NCBI GenBank assembly: GCA_947497945.1
Contig: CANMIP010000009.1
Span: 1 to 64,000, forward strand
From: an uncultured Tropicimonas sp.
Lineage (GTDB): Bacteria > Pseudomonadota > Alphaproteobacteria > Rhodobacterales > Rhodobacteraceae
Direction of reading: 5' to 3'
Length of the DNA stretch: 64,000 nucleotides
Position 1 is the first letter of the stretch. Each line of letters begins with the position of its first letter. The translations under genes and the position numbers were made by a program. Below the pieces are notes generated by a model that was given only the letters and a program-made list of their open reading frames with translations, searched no databases and was not told the DNA's origin. This document shows, one piece after another, positions 27,135 to 36,938 of the stretch.

Positions 27135-28292
27135 TCAGGTTGTGGCGACTCGCGCCTGCATGGCCGCGGCAAACCGCTCGAAAAGATAGAAGCTGTCCTG
27201 CGGTCCCGGGCTTGCCTCGGGGTGATACTGCACCGAGAAGACCGGGCGCTCTGCCACGCGAATCCCGCAATTGGACCCGTCGAAGAGCGAGACATGCGTC
27301 TCCAGGACGCCCTCGGGCAGGGTCTGGCCGTCGACGGTGAAACCGTGATTCATCGAGGTGATCTCGACCTTGCCGGTTTCGAGATCCTTGACCGGGTGGT
27401 TGGCACCGTGATGGCCGTGATTCATCTTGATCGTGTTGGCGCCAAGGGCCAGCGCCAGCATCTGGTGGCCAAGACAGATTCCGAACACCGGAAGCTCCGT
27501 TGTCTCAAGCACTTCCTTGATCATCGGAACGGCGTAGCTTCCGGTTGCCGCCGGATCGCCCGGCCCGTTCGACAGGAACACCCCGTCCGGCGAATGCGCA
27601 AGCACCTCTTCCGCCGTGGCCGTTGCCGGCAGGACCGTCACATCGCAGCCAACCGAGGCCAGGCAGCGCAGGATGTTCCGCTTGGCGCCGAAATCCAGTG
27701 CCACGACCTTGTGCCGTGGCGCCTCCTGCCGGGTGTAGCCTTCCGGCCAGGCCCACCGCATCTCGTCCCAGCGATAGCTCTGCGCGCAGGTGACATCCTT
27801 CGCAAGATCCAGCCCGACAAGCCCCGGAAAGCCGCGCGCCGCCTCGACCAGCGCCTCGATGTCGAAATTCCCCTCCGGGTCATGGGCAAGCGCCACATGC
27901 GGAGCGCCCTGCTGCCGGATCGCGCGGGTCAACCGCCGCGTGTCGATGCCGCCGATGCCGATCCGTCCGCGCCGCGCCAGCCAGGGCTTGAGATTCTCGG
28001 CCGCGCGCCAGTTCGAGGGCTCGGTCGGGTCCCATTTGACGACCATGCCGGCGGCAACCGGGTCCGCGGTCTCGTCGTCATCGGCATTGACGCCGACATT
28101 GCCGATATGAGGGAAGGTGAAGGTCACGACCTGGCCCGCATAGGAGGGGTCGGTCATGATCTCCTGATAGCCCGTCATCGCCGTGTTGAAGCAGAGCTCT
28201 GCAACCGTCTGCCCGACGGCTCCGAACCCCTGGCCGTAAAACAGCGTTCCATCGGCAAGGGCGAGGCAAGCGGTGGGCTTGGAGATTGGCAT
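27135..28292 (-). CDS. carA: Carbamoyl-phosphate synthase small subunit
   Basis: 385 residues, normal length. N-terminal CPSase small-chain domain (ALADGTLFYGQGFGA, ELCFNTAMTGYQEI) and C-terminal class I glutamine amidotransferase with the nucleophile in FGICLGHQML and the catalytic His-Glu in QYHPEASPGPQDS. It supplies ammonia from glutamine for arginine and pyrimidine synthesis; the large subunit carB is not in the window. Confidence 0.97.
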   Translation of the reverse strand: MPISKPTACLALADGTLFYGQGFGAVGQTVAELCFNTAMTGYQEIMTDPSYAGQVVTFTFPHIGNVGVNADDDETADPVAAGMVVKWDPTEPSNWRAAENLKPWLARRGRIGIGGIDTRRLTRAIRQQGAPHVALAHDPEGNFDIEALVEAARGFPGLVGLDLAKDVTCAQSYRWDEMRWAWPEGYTRQEAPRHKVVALDFGAKRNILRCLASVGCDVTVLPATATAEEVLAHSPDGVFLSNGPGDPAATGSYAVPMIKEVLETTELPVFGICLGHQMLALALGANTIKMNHGHHGANHPVKDLETGKVEITSMNHGFTVDGQTLPEGVLETHVSLFDGSNCGIRVAERPVFSVQYHPEASPGPQDSFYLFERFAAAMQARVATT

Positions 28293-28476
28293 CGGGCGAC
28301 TCCTGCGGGCAAATCGGCGGCAACCTATGGGGCGGGCGCAGGCCCGTCAAGCGGCTGGGCGCCTGCCTGTTCCGGGAAGGAGGGAAATCTTCACGTTTCG
28401 GCACCCGTGCTTGCGAGACAGGGGGGAAATCGCTATCACCCCCGCCCGAGAGCGTGACAGCGGGAGACGAACCGAC

Positions 28477-28938
28477 ATGACACAGTTGAGAGACCGGGTG
28501 AGTGCCGGCCTGAAGGACGCGATGCGCAACAAGCAGGCGGCCAGGCTGTCGACCCTGCGGCTGATCACGGCCGCCATCAAGGACCGGGATATCGCCACCC
28601 GCGCCGAAGGTGCGACCGAAGGGGCGAGCGACGCCGAGGTGCTTCAGATCCTTGGCAAGATGGTCAAGCAGCGCCAGGAAAGCGCGCGCGCCTATGAGGA
28701 AGGCGGGCGGCTCGAACTGGCCGAGAAGGAGCGCGGAGAGATCCTGGTGCTCGAGGAGTTCCTGCCGCGCCAGCTTGGCGACGCCGAGGTCGGCGACGCG
28801 ATCTCGGCGGCCATTGCCCAGGTCGGTGCCGAAAGCATCCGCGACATGGGCAAGGTCATGGGCGCGCTGAAGACGAAATACACCGGTCAGATGGATTTCG
28901 GAGCGGTCGGACCGCGGGTCAAGGCGCTGCTGGGCTGA
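28477..28938 (+). CDS. GatB/YqeY domain-containing protein
   Basis: 153 residues from the ATG at 28477. LRDRVSAGLKDAMRNKQAAR, STLRLITAAIKDRDI and EEFLPRQLGDAEV are the YqeY signature; the C-terminal SIRDMGKVMGALKTKYTGQM is the GatB tail-like domain. Such proteins resemble the tRNA-binding end of Asp/Glu amidotransferases; their role is not settled. Divergent from carA, a common arrangement in alphaproteobacteria. Confidence 0.93.
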   Translation: MTQLRDRVSAGLKDAMRNKQAARLSTLRLITAAIKDRDIATRAEGATEGASDAEVLQILGKMVKQRQESARAYEEGGRLELAEKERGEILVLEEFLPRQLGDAEVGDAISAAIAQVGAESIRDMGKVMGALKTKYTGQMDFGAVGPRVKALLG

Positions 28939-29483
28939 TGGGCGCGGCGGATATCCTGGTTCGGGACAGCGACAGGCGGGACCTTCCCGCCATCCAGGCG
29001 ATCTACGAATACGAGGTGCTGCACGGGCTGGCGACCTTCGAGGAAGTGCCCCCTGACGCCGCCGAGCTTGGCACGCGCCGCCAGGCGATCCTCGATATGG
29101 GTTTGCCCTATCTGGTTGCCGAGATCGACGGGCAGGTGCTCGGCTATGCCTATGCCGGCGCCTACCGGGCGCGCCCGGCCTATCGCAACACGATCGAGGA
29201 CTCGGTCTATGTCTCCGAGACGGCGCGCGGTCGCGGCATCGGCCAGGCGTTGCTGGGGGCGCTGATCGCCCGTTGCGAGACTGGCTGGCGGCGCCAGATG
29301 GTGGCGGTCATCGGCAATTCGGCAAATCGCGGCTCAGTCGAGCTGCACCGCAGGCTCGGCTTCGAGGAAGTCGGCACGCTCAGGGCGGTCGGTTTCAAGC
29401 ATGGGCAATGGGTGGACACGGTCTATATGCAACGCGCCCTTGGTCCGGGAAGCGACACGCCGCAAACCCCGCCCAAAAGCTGA
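28938..29483 (+). CDS. GNAT-family N-acetyltransferase (phosphinothricin acetyltransferase-like)
   Basis: 181 residues; its ATG overlaps the stop of the YqeY-like gene (TGATG). IRDSDRRDLPAIQAIYEYEV-like N-terminus, the acetyl-CoA loop SETARGRGIGQALLGALI and the C-terminal RLGFEEVGTLRAVGFKHGQW are typical of Pat/Bar relatives, which acetylate glutamate-like amines. The natural substrate may be methionine sulfoximine or a related amino compound; not provable here. Confidence 0.9.
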   Translation: MGAADILVRDSDRRDLPAIQAIYEYEVLHGLATFEEVPPDAAELGTRRQAILDMGLPYLVAEIDGQVLGYAYAGAYRARPAYRNTIEDSVYVSETARGRGIGQALLGALIARCETGWRRQMVAVIGNSANRGSVELHRRLGFEEVGTLRAVGFKHGQWVDTVYMQRALGPGSDTPQTPPKS

Positions 29484-29487
29484 GCCG

Positions 29488-29961
29488 TCAGCTCGAAAAG
29501 ACCACCAACTCAGGCAGCGCCGTCAGTGGCGCCTCGAGTACCCGCATCGCTGGCAGGCTGACCCGTGTGCCCGAGCCCGGCGACCCGCCGGAGGGGCGCA
29601 GCTCGACCTTGACCGAGGTGCCGGCGCCTGGGAATTCAAGCCGTCCCATCGTCACCCTGTCCACCAGGCCCGTTTCGGCCCAGAAACCCGGATCTGCGGG
29701 GTCGCCCAGGGACGCTACCGTGGTGCCCAGGCGCACTTCGGAAATCTGCGGCGGCGCGCTGGCGGCCGCCTTGCGCTCGGCCGCGCTGGTTGTGTCGAAC
29801 TGTTCGGCCGTCGCGGCGTTCGATGTCGGGACCACGGCCTCGACATTGCTCTCTGACGGCGACATCGCCGACATCGGGGCACTGCCCGACTGGGGCCGTG
29901 TCGTCTCGCTGCAACCGGCAATCGCCAGCCCGAGCAGCACGATCCAGATCCGTGGCGCCAT
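29488..29961 (-). CDS. Small lipoprotein, conserved beside moaA
   Basis: 157 residues from the ATG at 29961. Signal with lipobox LAIAGC near 12-17, then a Ser/Pro-rich linker. The conserved core AATAEQFDTTSAAERKAAAS, LGTTVASLGDPADPGFWAET and SLPAMRVLEAPLTALPELVV resembles a rhodobacterial lipoprotein that is often mislabelled D-galactarate dehydratase; nothing in it resembles a dehydratase. Probably anchored in the outer membrane. Divergent from moaA. Confidence 0.8.
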   Translation of the reverse strand: MAPRIWIVLLGLAIAGCSETTRPQSGSAPMSAMSPSESNVEAVVPTSNAATAEQFDTTSAAERKAAASAPPQISEVRLGTTVASLGDPADPGFWAETGLVDRVTMGRLEFPGAGTSVKVELRPSGGSPGSGTRVSLPAMRVLEAPLTALPELVVFSS

Positions 29962-30074
29962 GACCGTTTCTCCCGCTTCACCCAACTTGCCGCCAGCCTG
30001 CCGCCAGCGCCTCCGCCATGCAACCGCCTTTCCGCCACTTGCGTGTCAACCCGCCTGCGCGTAGCGTTACGGCC

Positions 30075-31076
30075 ATGGACGCGCCCCTGATCGACCCGTT
30101 TCAACGCCCGGTAAGCTACCTCCGGGTCTCGGTAACCGACCGCTGCGATTTTCGCTGCAGCTATTGCATGTCCGAGGACATGACTTTCCTGCCGAAACGC
30201 CAGCTTCTGACGCTGGAAGAGTTGGACACGGTGTCCACGGCCTTCATTCGTCTCGGTGTGCGCAAATTGCGCGTGACCGGGGGCGAGCCGTTGGTCCGGC
30301 GGGGAATCCTGACCTATTTCGAGGCCATGGCGCGCCATCTCGACAGCGGTGCGCTCGACGAGCTCACCCTGACCACCAATGGCTCGCAGCTGCACCGCTT
30401 CGCGCCCGACCTCGCGGCACTCGGCATGCGCCGGGTCAATATCTCGCTCGACACGCTCGACGAGGAGAAATTCGCCGGCATCACCCGCTGGGGGCGGCTG
30501 CCCAACGTTCTGCGCGGGATCGATGCGGCACAGCAGGCGGGCCTGCGGGTCAAGATCAACGCCGTGGCGCTCAAGGGTTTCAACGAGGACGAACTGTTCG
30601 ACATGGTCGAATGGTGTGCCTCCCGCGACATGGACCTGACCTTCATCGAGGTCATGCCGATGGGCGATATGGGCGAAGAGGACCGGATCTCGCAATACTG
30701 GCCGCTCAAGGACCTGCACGCGCAGCTGGCCGAACGCTACAGCCTGATCGACCTCGCCGAAAGCTCGGGCGGTCCCGCGCGATATGTCCGGCTGGAGGAG
30801 ACTGGCCAGAAGATCGGGTTCATCACCCCGCTGACACATAATTTCTGCGAGAGCTGCAACCGGGTCCGGCTGACCTGTACCGGCGAACTCTACATGTGTC
30901 TCGGCCAGGAGGACCGCGCGGACCTGCGCCAGGCCCTGCGCGAGCCAACCGCGCCGGCGCTTGAGGACGCCATCCGCGCCGCTATCGCGCGCAAGCCCAA
31001 AGGGCATGATTTCGACTACTCCCGGCAGGAAGTCGGCGGGCAGATGCCTCGCCACATGAGCCATACCGGAGGCTAG
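30075..31076 (+). CDS. moaA: GTP 3',8-cyclase (molybdenum cofactor biosynthesis protein A)
   Basis: 333 residues from the ATG at 30075. Radical-SAM cluster Cys 24, 28 and 31 in [13 protein letters not shown]; the second 4Fe-4S cluster Cys are in [20 protein letters not shown]. It converts GTP to 3',8-cyclo-dihydro-GTP in molybdopterin synthesis. The usual C-terminal Gly-Gly is MSHTGG, present. Confidence 0.97.
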   Translation: MDAPLIDPFQRPVSYLRVSVTDRCDFRCSYCMSEDMTFLPKRQLLTLEELDTVSTAFIRLGVRKLRVTGGEPLVRRGILTYFEAMARHLDSGALDELTLTTNGSQLHRFAPDLAALGMRRVNISLDTLDEEKFAGITRWGRLPNVLRGIDAAQQAGLRVKINAVALKGFNEDELFDMVEWCASRDMDLTFIEVMPMGDMGEEDRISQYWPLKDLHAQLAERYSLIDLAESSGGPARYVRLEETGQKIGFITPLTHNFCESCNRVRLTCTGELYMCLGQEDRADLRQALREPTAPALEDAIRAAIARKPKGHDFDYSRQEVGGQMPRHMSHTGG

Positions 31077-31207
31077 GGCCGAACCGGTTTGCCGGGGAAC
31101 CTGGCCGCGCGCAGGGCGGGAGTCTTCCTGATCCGAGGTTCCGTTCGACAAAGGGCGCCGCTCCGCGCATTCCGGTTTTCCTGAAACGATCCTGCGGCTG
31201 GGCTAAG

Positions 31208-32107
31208 TCAGCTGCACGCCGTGAGCGCGCGCGCGATATCCTTGATGATGTCAATCGGCGCTTCAGTGCGGCTGGCCAGTTGCCGCCCCTTTCGGTGGAC
31301 CAGCCAGAGCTCCTGAAAGACGGGGGTCGGCGTTCTGATCGCGAGAACCTTGTGGCACTCCGCGAAGGTCTCGAGGCCGCTGCGGGGCAGGATGCTGTAC
31401 CCGATTCCCTGTGCGACCGGTGCGAGGATCTGGCCGATCTGGTTGACCTGGCCACGGATTCTCAAACGGTCGCCACCGGTGAACTGTTCCGGATAGTTTG
31501 GGCTGAACAGAAGGTTGGCGAGGTTGGCGCCGTCTGGGTGCGCAATGAAGCCGCGCGCTTCGAGCTCTTCGAAGGAAGGCATGTCGGGGCCAGCATTCGC
31601 TGGCAGGACAAGGCAGATTTCCTCCTGACCAATAGGTTCGGAAGAAATCCGGGGGTGATCCGCTTTCTCGTTGAGAATCCCGAGATCGAGCTGCCCGTCG
31701 CTCACGCCCCGTAGAATCGTTGCCTGCGGCGCCGCCTCTAGGCAGAGCACCAGATCCGGCCGTGAGATCGCCAGCGACAACAGCCTTGGATGGAGGCGAG
31801 AGGCAAAACTGCCCGAACAGGCGATCGAGACCGTCCCCATATCCGGGTCGTCGTCGAGTAGCGCGTCAAGAAGCTGGCGTTCCTCGCGCTGCCGGGAGAT
31901 GCCGATCTCGCGGAGTTTCTCGCCGGCGGGGGTCAGGGTGAAGCTCTTTCCCGTCCGTTTCAGAAGCGCCGTGCCGAGTTGATCCTCGAGCTTTTTCAGG
32001 TGCTGGGAGACACCCGGCTGCGTCATGTGCAGCCGCTCGGCGGTTCTCGTCAGATTGCCATCCTCACAGACGGCGACGAAGGTCTCGAGCCATCGGGCAT
32101 TCAACAT
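31208..32107 (-). CDS. LysR-family transcriptional regulator
   Basis: 299 residues from the ATG at 32107. HTH region MLNARWLETFVAVCEDGNLT, ERLHMTQPGVSQHLKKLEDQ, then the LysR effector domain. It diverges from the VOC protein gene at 32219 and probably regulates it; the 112-base gap is AT-rich (TTTATTTCGAAAACGG region). Confidence 0.9.
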   Translation of the reverse strand: MLNARWLETFVAVCEDGNLTRTAERLHMTQPGVSQHLKKLEDQLGTALLKRTGKSFTLTPAGEKLREIGISRQREERQLLDALLDDDPDMGTVSIACSGSFASRLHPRLLSLAISRPDLVLCLEAAPQATILRGVSDGQLDLGILNEKADHPRISSEPIGQEEICLVLPANAGPDMPSFEELEARGFIAHPDGANLANLLFSPNYPEQFTGGDRLRIRGQVNQIGQILAPVAQGIGYSILPRSGLETFAECHKVLAIRTPTPVFQELWLVHRKGRQLASRTEAPIDIIKDIARALTACS

Positions 32108-32218
32108 GAATCCAAACAGTTTGTTAGCATTTATGATTGAAACCATAATTTTTATTTCGAAAACGGCAAGCCTATATCTGTTGCGAAACAAGGCATGCAA
32201 TCAGAAAAGGACAGCCAA

Positions 32219-32716
32219 ATGACCCCGTTTCCCCGCACCTTCTCTCACATCGGCCTGTCGGTTCCCGATCTGGACGCCGCCGTGAAGTTCTATTCCGAAG
32301 TTCTTGGCTTCTATGTCATCATGCCGCCAACCGAGATCGAAGAAGACGACAGCGATATCGGTGTCATGTGTACCGATGTCTTCGGTCCCGACTGGAAGAA
32401 GATCCGCATCGCCCATCTGGCAACGGCAGATCGCATCGGCTTCGAGTTGTTCGAATTCGACGGCAACAGCGCCCCGAGTGACAACCTGGAGTTTCGTCGG
32501 CACGGAACGTTCCATTTCGCCATTCAGGACCCGGATCTTGAAGGCTTGCTGGAACGGATCGTTGCGGCGGGTGGCAAGCAGCGGATGCCGGTGCGCGAAT
32601 ACTTCCCGGACGAGAAGCCCTATCGCATGGTCTATGTCGAAGACCCGTTCGGGATCGTGTTCGAGCTCTACAGCCACTCCTACGAGCTGACCTATTCGGC
32701 CGGCGCCTATAGCTGA
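32219..32716 (+). CDS. VOC-family (glyoxalase/dioxygenase fold) protein
   Basis: 165 residues from the ATG at 32219 (AAGGA upstream); an in-frame ATG at 32195 is less favoured. SHIGLSVPDLDAAVKFYSEV gives the first metal His; GTFHFAIQDPDLEGLLERIV the second; the final DPFGIVFELYSHS carries the Glu. Two beta-alpha-beta-beta-beta units fit lyases or ring-cleaving enzymes of the family. Substrate unknown. Confidence 0.88.
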   Translation: MTPFPRTFSHIGLSVPDLDAAVKFYSEVLGFYVIMPPTEIEEDDSDIGVMCTDVFGPDWKKIRIAHLATADRIGFELFEFDGNSAPSDNLEFRRHGTFHFAIQDPDLEGLLERIVAAGGKQRMPVREYFPDEKPYRMVYVEDPFGIVFELYSHSYELTYSAGAYS

Positions 32717-32818
32717 GGCGGGTTTTTCGCGGGGGAGGCGCGGCCGCCGCGGCCCCCGGGATGACGTGTCAGGCGGCGCTCAGGTTGCGGAATGCAAGCG
32801 CACCGGCCTGCGAGAATA

Positions 32819-33856
32819 TCAGGCGCGCCGTCCCGCCTCGGGCAGGTTCAGCGCGAATGGCAGGACGAGCATCAGGAGTGTCATCCTTGCTATGTGGTGC
32901 AAGGCGATGAAGGCCGGGTCGTAGCCGAGCGCCAACCCGATTGCGGACATCGCCTCGACACCGCCTGGCGCATAGGCGACCCAGAGCTGGCCGAAAGGCA
33001 ACCCCAGCAGGTGGCCGGCAATTTCGGCAAAGACCGCCGAGACCGCACCAGCCGTCGCGACCACGATCGCCGAGGCGACAGCAAGCCGACCCAACTGCCG
33101 CATGTCGACCCCCGAAAACCGGCTGCCCAGCGTGGCCCCGGTGAGCGCAAAGCCCAGGAAAATGAGCCATTCTCCCGGCGGACCGGAAACGAGGTCAGCG
33201 CCATGTGCGGTTCCGCTCGCGAGCATTCCGCCGACAAGATAGGTCGCGGGCAGGTTGACGGCAGTGCCAATCCTGCCAAGGGCCATTGTCGCGAGGCCGA
33301 CCAGGAGCAGCGCCGGCAGCGGCATGGCTGCACTCTCGGCCTGGGAGGGCGTGATCTCCGGAACGCCGAACAGCGCGATGAGGACCGGGAGCACAGCCAC
33401 CAACATGAAGAGGCGCACCGTCTGCAACAGCAGGATGGTCGAGCTGTCGCCACGGCCATCATCGGCGATCGCGAGGACATAGGACATCGTCCCCGGGGTG
33501 CTCGAAAGCAGCGCCGTTTCCCTGGAGAGCCCAAGACTGGAGCGGAGGATCCAGGTCGAGATCGCCAGGGTCGCGATGATGGAAGCCGCCATGAAGGCAA
33601 GGCTGAAGCTCCATAGCGGGATAAGGGTCAGGATCTGGGAGGAGATCCCGGCCCCCATGAAGATACCGATGCTGCCGAAACCGGCGTTGCGCAGGCGAGT
33701 TTCCATTGCCATCGGTACGCCCGCCCAGCTTGCCGCCGAAACGGCAACGGCGCTGCCCACGAGCGCGCCCGCCGGCAGCCCCAGCCATTGCGCCACCCCG
33801 CCGCCGGCAAATCCGACACAGAGCGTGCGGGCGACACGTGCCGCGAAGGGGGTCAT
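32819..33856 (-). CDS. AbrB-family membrane protein (putative transporter)
   Basis: 345 residues with about ten hydrophobic helices and the AbrB duplication: two copies of a GALVGSAVAVSAASWAG-like / NLPATYLVGGMLASGTAHGA segment. Despite its name the family has been proposed to export or regulate small molecules. It is last in the pdxA2-tctC-tctB-tctA operon, 25 bases after tctA, so it likely handles a related acid or its product. Confidence 0.85.
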   Translation of the reverse strand: MTPFAARVARTLCVGFAGGGVAQWLGLPAGALVGSAVAVSAASWAGVPMAMETRLRNAGFGSIGIFMGAGISSQILTLIPLWSFSLAFMAASIIATLAISTWILRSSLGLSRETALLSSTPGTMSYVLAIADDGRGDSSTILLLQTVRLFMLVAVLPVLIALFGVPEITPSQAESAAMPLPALLLVGLATMALGRIGTAVNLPATYLVGGMLASGTAHGADLVSGPPGEWLIFLGFALTGATLGSRFSGVDMRQLGRLAVASAIVVATAGAVSAVFAEIAGHLLGLPFGQLWVAYAPGGVEAMSAIGLALGYDPAFIALHHIARMTLLMLVLPFALNLPEAGRRA

Positions 33857-33881
33857 GTCGCGCCCCTCCGCGGCGCCCGTA

Positions 33882-35381
33882 TCATTCCCCCGTCGATTCC
33901 AACGGAGGGCGCTGCTTGACGAACCCGTTCCAAACCATCGGGCCGAAGAGGGCGAGCGCGGTCAGGACCAGGAAGAAGAGCGACAGCGGACGGGAGAGCA
34001 TCAGCCACCATTGCTCATCCAGCATGACCATGGACTGGCCAAGCCGCGTCTCCAGCATTCCGCCGAGGATCAGGCCGATGGCCAGCGGGACAACCGAGAA
34101 GCCGTGGCGGCGCATGAAGAAGCCGATGATCCCGGAGCCAATCGCGATCCAGACGTCGAGCATCGACTGCTCCAGTGCGTAGGCCCCGACGATGGAGAAG
34201 GTGAAAACGATGGGCCAGAGGATCTGGATCGGGATCAGAGTGACGCGGGCAAAGATCTTCGCTCCCCAGAGGCCGATGAAGAAGAAGATCACGTTGACCA
34301 GCATCATCGACCAGAAGATGGCGAAGGCGAACTCGGCCTGCTCGGTGAACATGGTGGGGCCGGGTCGCAGCCCGTGGATCATGAGACCGGCGAGGACCAC
34401 GGCGGCGGTCGGGCTGCCGGGGATGCCGAGCGCCAGCGTCGGCACCATCGCGCCGCCAGTGGCGGAATTGTTGGCGGCCTCGGACCCGGCAATGCCCTCG
34501 AGCGCGCCATGACCGAATTCCTCCGGCGTTTTCGACCAGCGCTTGGCCTCGTTGTAGCCGATCATCGAGGCCATCGTGGCGCCTTCGGCGGGCAGGATGC
34601 CGATGAAGGTGCCGATGCCGGTGGAGCGCAGGATGGTCCGCCAGACCTTGCGATAATCCGCGCGGTTCGGCAGCTCGATTGCCTTCATGATGACCTGCTT
34701 GCGTTCGACATGCAGGTTGTCGGCCTGCACCAGCAACTCCGAGATGCCGAAGACGCCGATCATCACCGGGACAAAGCCGATCCCCTCGGACAGCTCGTTC
34801 CAGCCGAAGGTGAAGCGCTCGATGGAGGTCAGCAGGTCGATGCCGACCGTTGCCAGCAAAACGCCCAGAGCGCCGGACATGATGTTCTTGATCGGGGAGC
34901 CGTCGCCGATCGTGGCCAGCATGGAGAGGCCGAAGACGGTCAGCGCGAAATACTCGGGCGGGGCGAAATTATAGGCCGCGCGCGCCATCAGCGGAGCGGC
35001 GAGCATCAGGCAGATGATGGAGACCAGCCCGCCGATGGTGGAAGAGACCGCGGCCATGCCAAGAGCCTTTCCGGCCTCGCCCCGCTGCGCCAGTGGGTAG
35101 CCGTCGAGGCAGGTGGTGGCGCTGGCCGAGGTGCCGGGCGTGTTGATCAGGATCGCGGTGATCGCGCCGGCGAAGGTGGCCGCGCAATAGATCGTGGTCA
35201 GGATGGCAATGGCCGGGATCGGATCCATCGTGATGGTGAAGGGCAGAAGCAGCGCGGCACCGGTGGTGGCGTTGAGTCCGGGAAGGGCACCGACGAGCAC
35301 ACCGCCGAGGGTCGCCGCGAAGATGAGAATGAGAAGGTTGATATCGGCCAGGGCGTAGAGCCCGGAAAGAGCGGCTTCCAT
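33882..35381 (-). CDS. tctA: Tripartite tricarboxylate transporter, large permease TctA
   Basis: 499 residues, about a dozen membrane helices. Diagnostic motifs include GALPGLNATTGAALLLPFT near 33-51, PGTSASATTCLDGYPLAQRG and GIPGSPTAAVVLAGLMIHGL. Secondary, sodium- or proton-coupled carboxylate uptake with TctB and TctC. Substrate not defined by sequence. Confidence 0.95.
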   Translation of the reverse strand: MEAALSGLYALADINLLILIFAATLGGVLVGALPGLNATTGAALLLPFTITMDPIPAIAILTTIYCAATFAGAITAILINTPGTSASATTCLDGYPLAQRGEAGKALGMAAVSSTIGGLVSIICLMLAAPLMARAAYNFAPPEYFALTVFGLSMLATIGDGSPIKNIMSGALGVLLATVGIDLLTSIERFTFGWNELSEGIGFVPVMIGVFGISELLVQADNLHVERKQVIMKAIELPNRADYRKVWRTILRSTGIGTFIGILPAEGATMASMIGYNEAKRWSKTPEEFGHGALEGIAGSEAANNSATGGAMVPTLALGIPGSPTAAVVLAGLMIHGLRPGPTMFTEQAEFAFAIFWSMMLVNVIFFFIGLWGAKIFARVTLIPIQILWPIVFTFSIVGAYALEQSMLDVWIAIGSGIIGFFMRRHGFSVVPLAIGLILGGMLETRLGQSMVMLDEQWWLMLSRPLSLFFLVLTALALFGPMVWNGFVKQRPPLESTGE

Positions 35382-35386
35382 TGAGG

Positions 35387-35860
35387 TTACCCGTACCAGA
35401 GATTTGTCAGAAGGCCCCGCGGGAAGCGGATTTCGAAGACACCGTCAAAGAGGAAGAACACCGCCACCGGGACGACGATCGACACCAGCAGGATCATCCC
35501 AAGACGCCGCTCTCCCCAGAGCATGGTCAGGGATCCGGCGAAGAGCGCGAGACCGATGAAGATGTCGACCTCCGCCACCAGGGTGAAGCCGATCAGCAGC
35601 GCCATTGTCTTCCACACGATGCCGCTCAGAGGATCGGGTTGTTCGCTGCGGTCGGTCAGCATCAGGGCGATTGTCAGGAAGAAGATCAGGCCGATGACCA
35701 GCTGCGGAAAATCCGACGGTTGTATGCCGCGCTTCAGGATGGGCGGCACACGCTCGAACTGCGTGCTCAGCCAGAAAGCCAGGGCGCAGAAGGCGATGAT
35801 GCCGCCGGGCACGGCAAAACGGGCGAGTGCCCGCGATCCTCGGTCGCTGTCGGATTGCAT
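35387..35860 (-). CDS. tctB: Tripartite tricarboxylate transporter, small permease TctB
   Basis: 157 residues with four hydrophobic segments (GGIIAFCALAFWLSTQFE, LVIGLIFFLTIALML, LLIGFTLVAEVDIFIGLALF, MILLVSIVVPVAVFFLF). Length and position between tctC and tctA identify it; sequence conservation in this family is always low. Five bases separate it from tctA. Confidence 0.9.
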   Translation of the reverse strand: MQSDSDRGSRALARFAVPGGIIAFCALAFWLSTQFERVPPILKRGIQPSDFPQLVIGLIFFLTIALMLTDRSEQPDPLSGIVWKTMALLIGFTLVAEVDIFIGLALFAGSLTMLWGERRLGMILLVSIVVPVAVFFLFDGVFEIRFPRGLLTNLWYG

Positions 35861-35884
35861 GGGTGCGGAGTCCTCCCGATAAGT

Positions 35885-35913
35885 GGCGCGGCAGGGACAG
35901 ATCCTGCCGCGCC
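35885..35913 (-). terminator. Hairpin between tctC and tctB (attenuator)
   Basis: A perfect 11-bp inverted repeat GGCGCGGCAGG / CCTGCCGCGCC with a seven-base loop, just after the tctC stop and without a T run. Likely an mRNA stabiliser or partial terminator favouring TctC. Confidence 0.7.
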
Positions 35914-35923
35914 CATGTTCAGG

Positions 35924-36874
35924 TTACTGGATAAAGCCCAGTTCCTTGAGGGCTGTTTCCATGTCGGTGGTCATGGTCTCGATCTGGTTGCCCCAGACCT
36001 CCGAGCCGGCGACCGATGTGCTGTCGAGGCCGACGGAGTCCAGGAAGCCCTGGTAGACCGAGTGGTTCATCGAGTTCAGCAGCGCTTCCTCGATCTTGGC
36101 GGCAACGTCATCGGGCGTGTCCTTGTGAACGACGAAGCCACGCACGGTCGAGAAGCTGACCGGGATGCCGAGTTCCTTGGCGGTGGCGACATCGGGCAGG
36201 CCCGCCATGCGTTCGTCGGCCAGGACCACGATCGGGCAGATATCGCCGGCTTCGATCTGCGAGCCGGCCTCGGCGAGGTTCAGGACGGCAGAGTCGACCG
36301 CACCGGCCACCAGCTGCGTTGCCAGTTCCGCGCCGCCTTCGAAGGGAACGATCTTCGGGATCTGCATGTCGCCCTTGACGGTGAACATGAAGGCCGAGAC
36401 ATCGTCGATATTGCCAAGATGGGTCGTGCCGTAGGAGATCGGCGCTTCCTTCTGCGCGGCGACGAAGGCTTCGGCATCGTCATAGACGCCGCAACGGACC
36501 ATCAGGATCTGCGGATCGTCGGTGCCGCGGGCGATGGGACGGATATCGTCCAGCGTCATCTTGGTCTTGCCCTTGGCCACGGTGGCCGCGTGTCCGATCG
36601 TGAAAGTCAGGATCGAATGGCCGTCGGCGTCCAGCTCGAGATAGTGATCCATGGCAACGGCGCCGCCGCCGCCCTTCTTGTTCACGACGACCATGTCGGC
36701 GCCGAGTTCGCGGCGCGCCCGCAGCATCATCATCCGCGTGGTAACATCGGTGCCGCCGCCATTGCCGGCATGGGTAACGACTTCGATCGTCTTGGACGGG
36801 TATTCGTCCGCACCGGCAAAGCCGGCCGCACATGCGCAGGCGATGAGCGATGCGGTCGCGAGAAACTTGTTCAT
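35924..36874 (-). CDS. tctC: Tripartite tricarboxylate transporter substrate-binding protein TctC
   Basis: 316 residues from the ATG at 36874; the longer in-frame version adds sequence that hides the signal peptide. Signal MNKFLATASLIACACAAGFA with cleavage before DEYPSK. The start of the mature part, YPSKTIEVVTHAGNGGGTDV, is the Bug/TctC signature. It binds a carboxylate in the periplasm. Confidence 0.92.
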   Translation of the reverse strand: MNKFLATASLIACACAAGFAGADEYPSKTIEVVTHAGNGGGTDVTTRMMMLRARRELGADMVVVNKKGGGGAVAMDHYLELDADGHSILTFTIGHAATVAKGKTKMTLDDIRPIARGTDDPQILMVRCGVYDDAEAFVAAQKEAPISYGTTHLGNIDDVSAFMFTVKGDMQIPKIVPFEGGAELATQLVAGAVDSAVLNLAEAGSQIEAGDICPIVVLADERMAGLPDVATAKELGIPVSFSTVRGFVVHKDTPDDVAAKIEEALLNSMNHSVYQGFLDSVGLDSTSVAGSEVWGNQIETMTTDMETALKELGFIQ

Positions 36875-36938
36875 GAGGTCTTCCTCCCTGGGGTTAACAA
36901 GATCCGGCCTTCCTCCGAAGCCGGGTTGCGTGTTGCCT

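Noticed and set aside
29715-31151. A 478-codon minus-strand open frame over moaA
   Set aside because: Antisense to moaA, whose iron-sulfur Cys motifs are all present.
33498-35384. A 628-codon plus-strand open frame over tctA
   Set aside because: Antisense to a clearly recognised TctA gene; repetitive Asp/Gln/His/Arg composition typical of the complement of membrane-protein codons.
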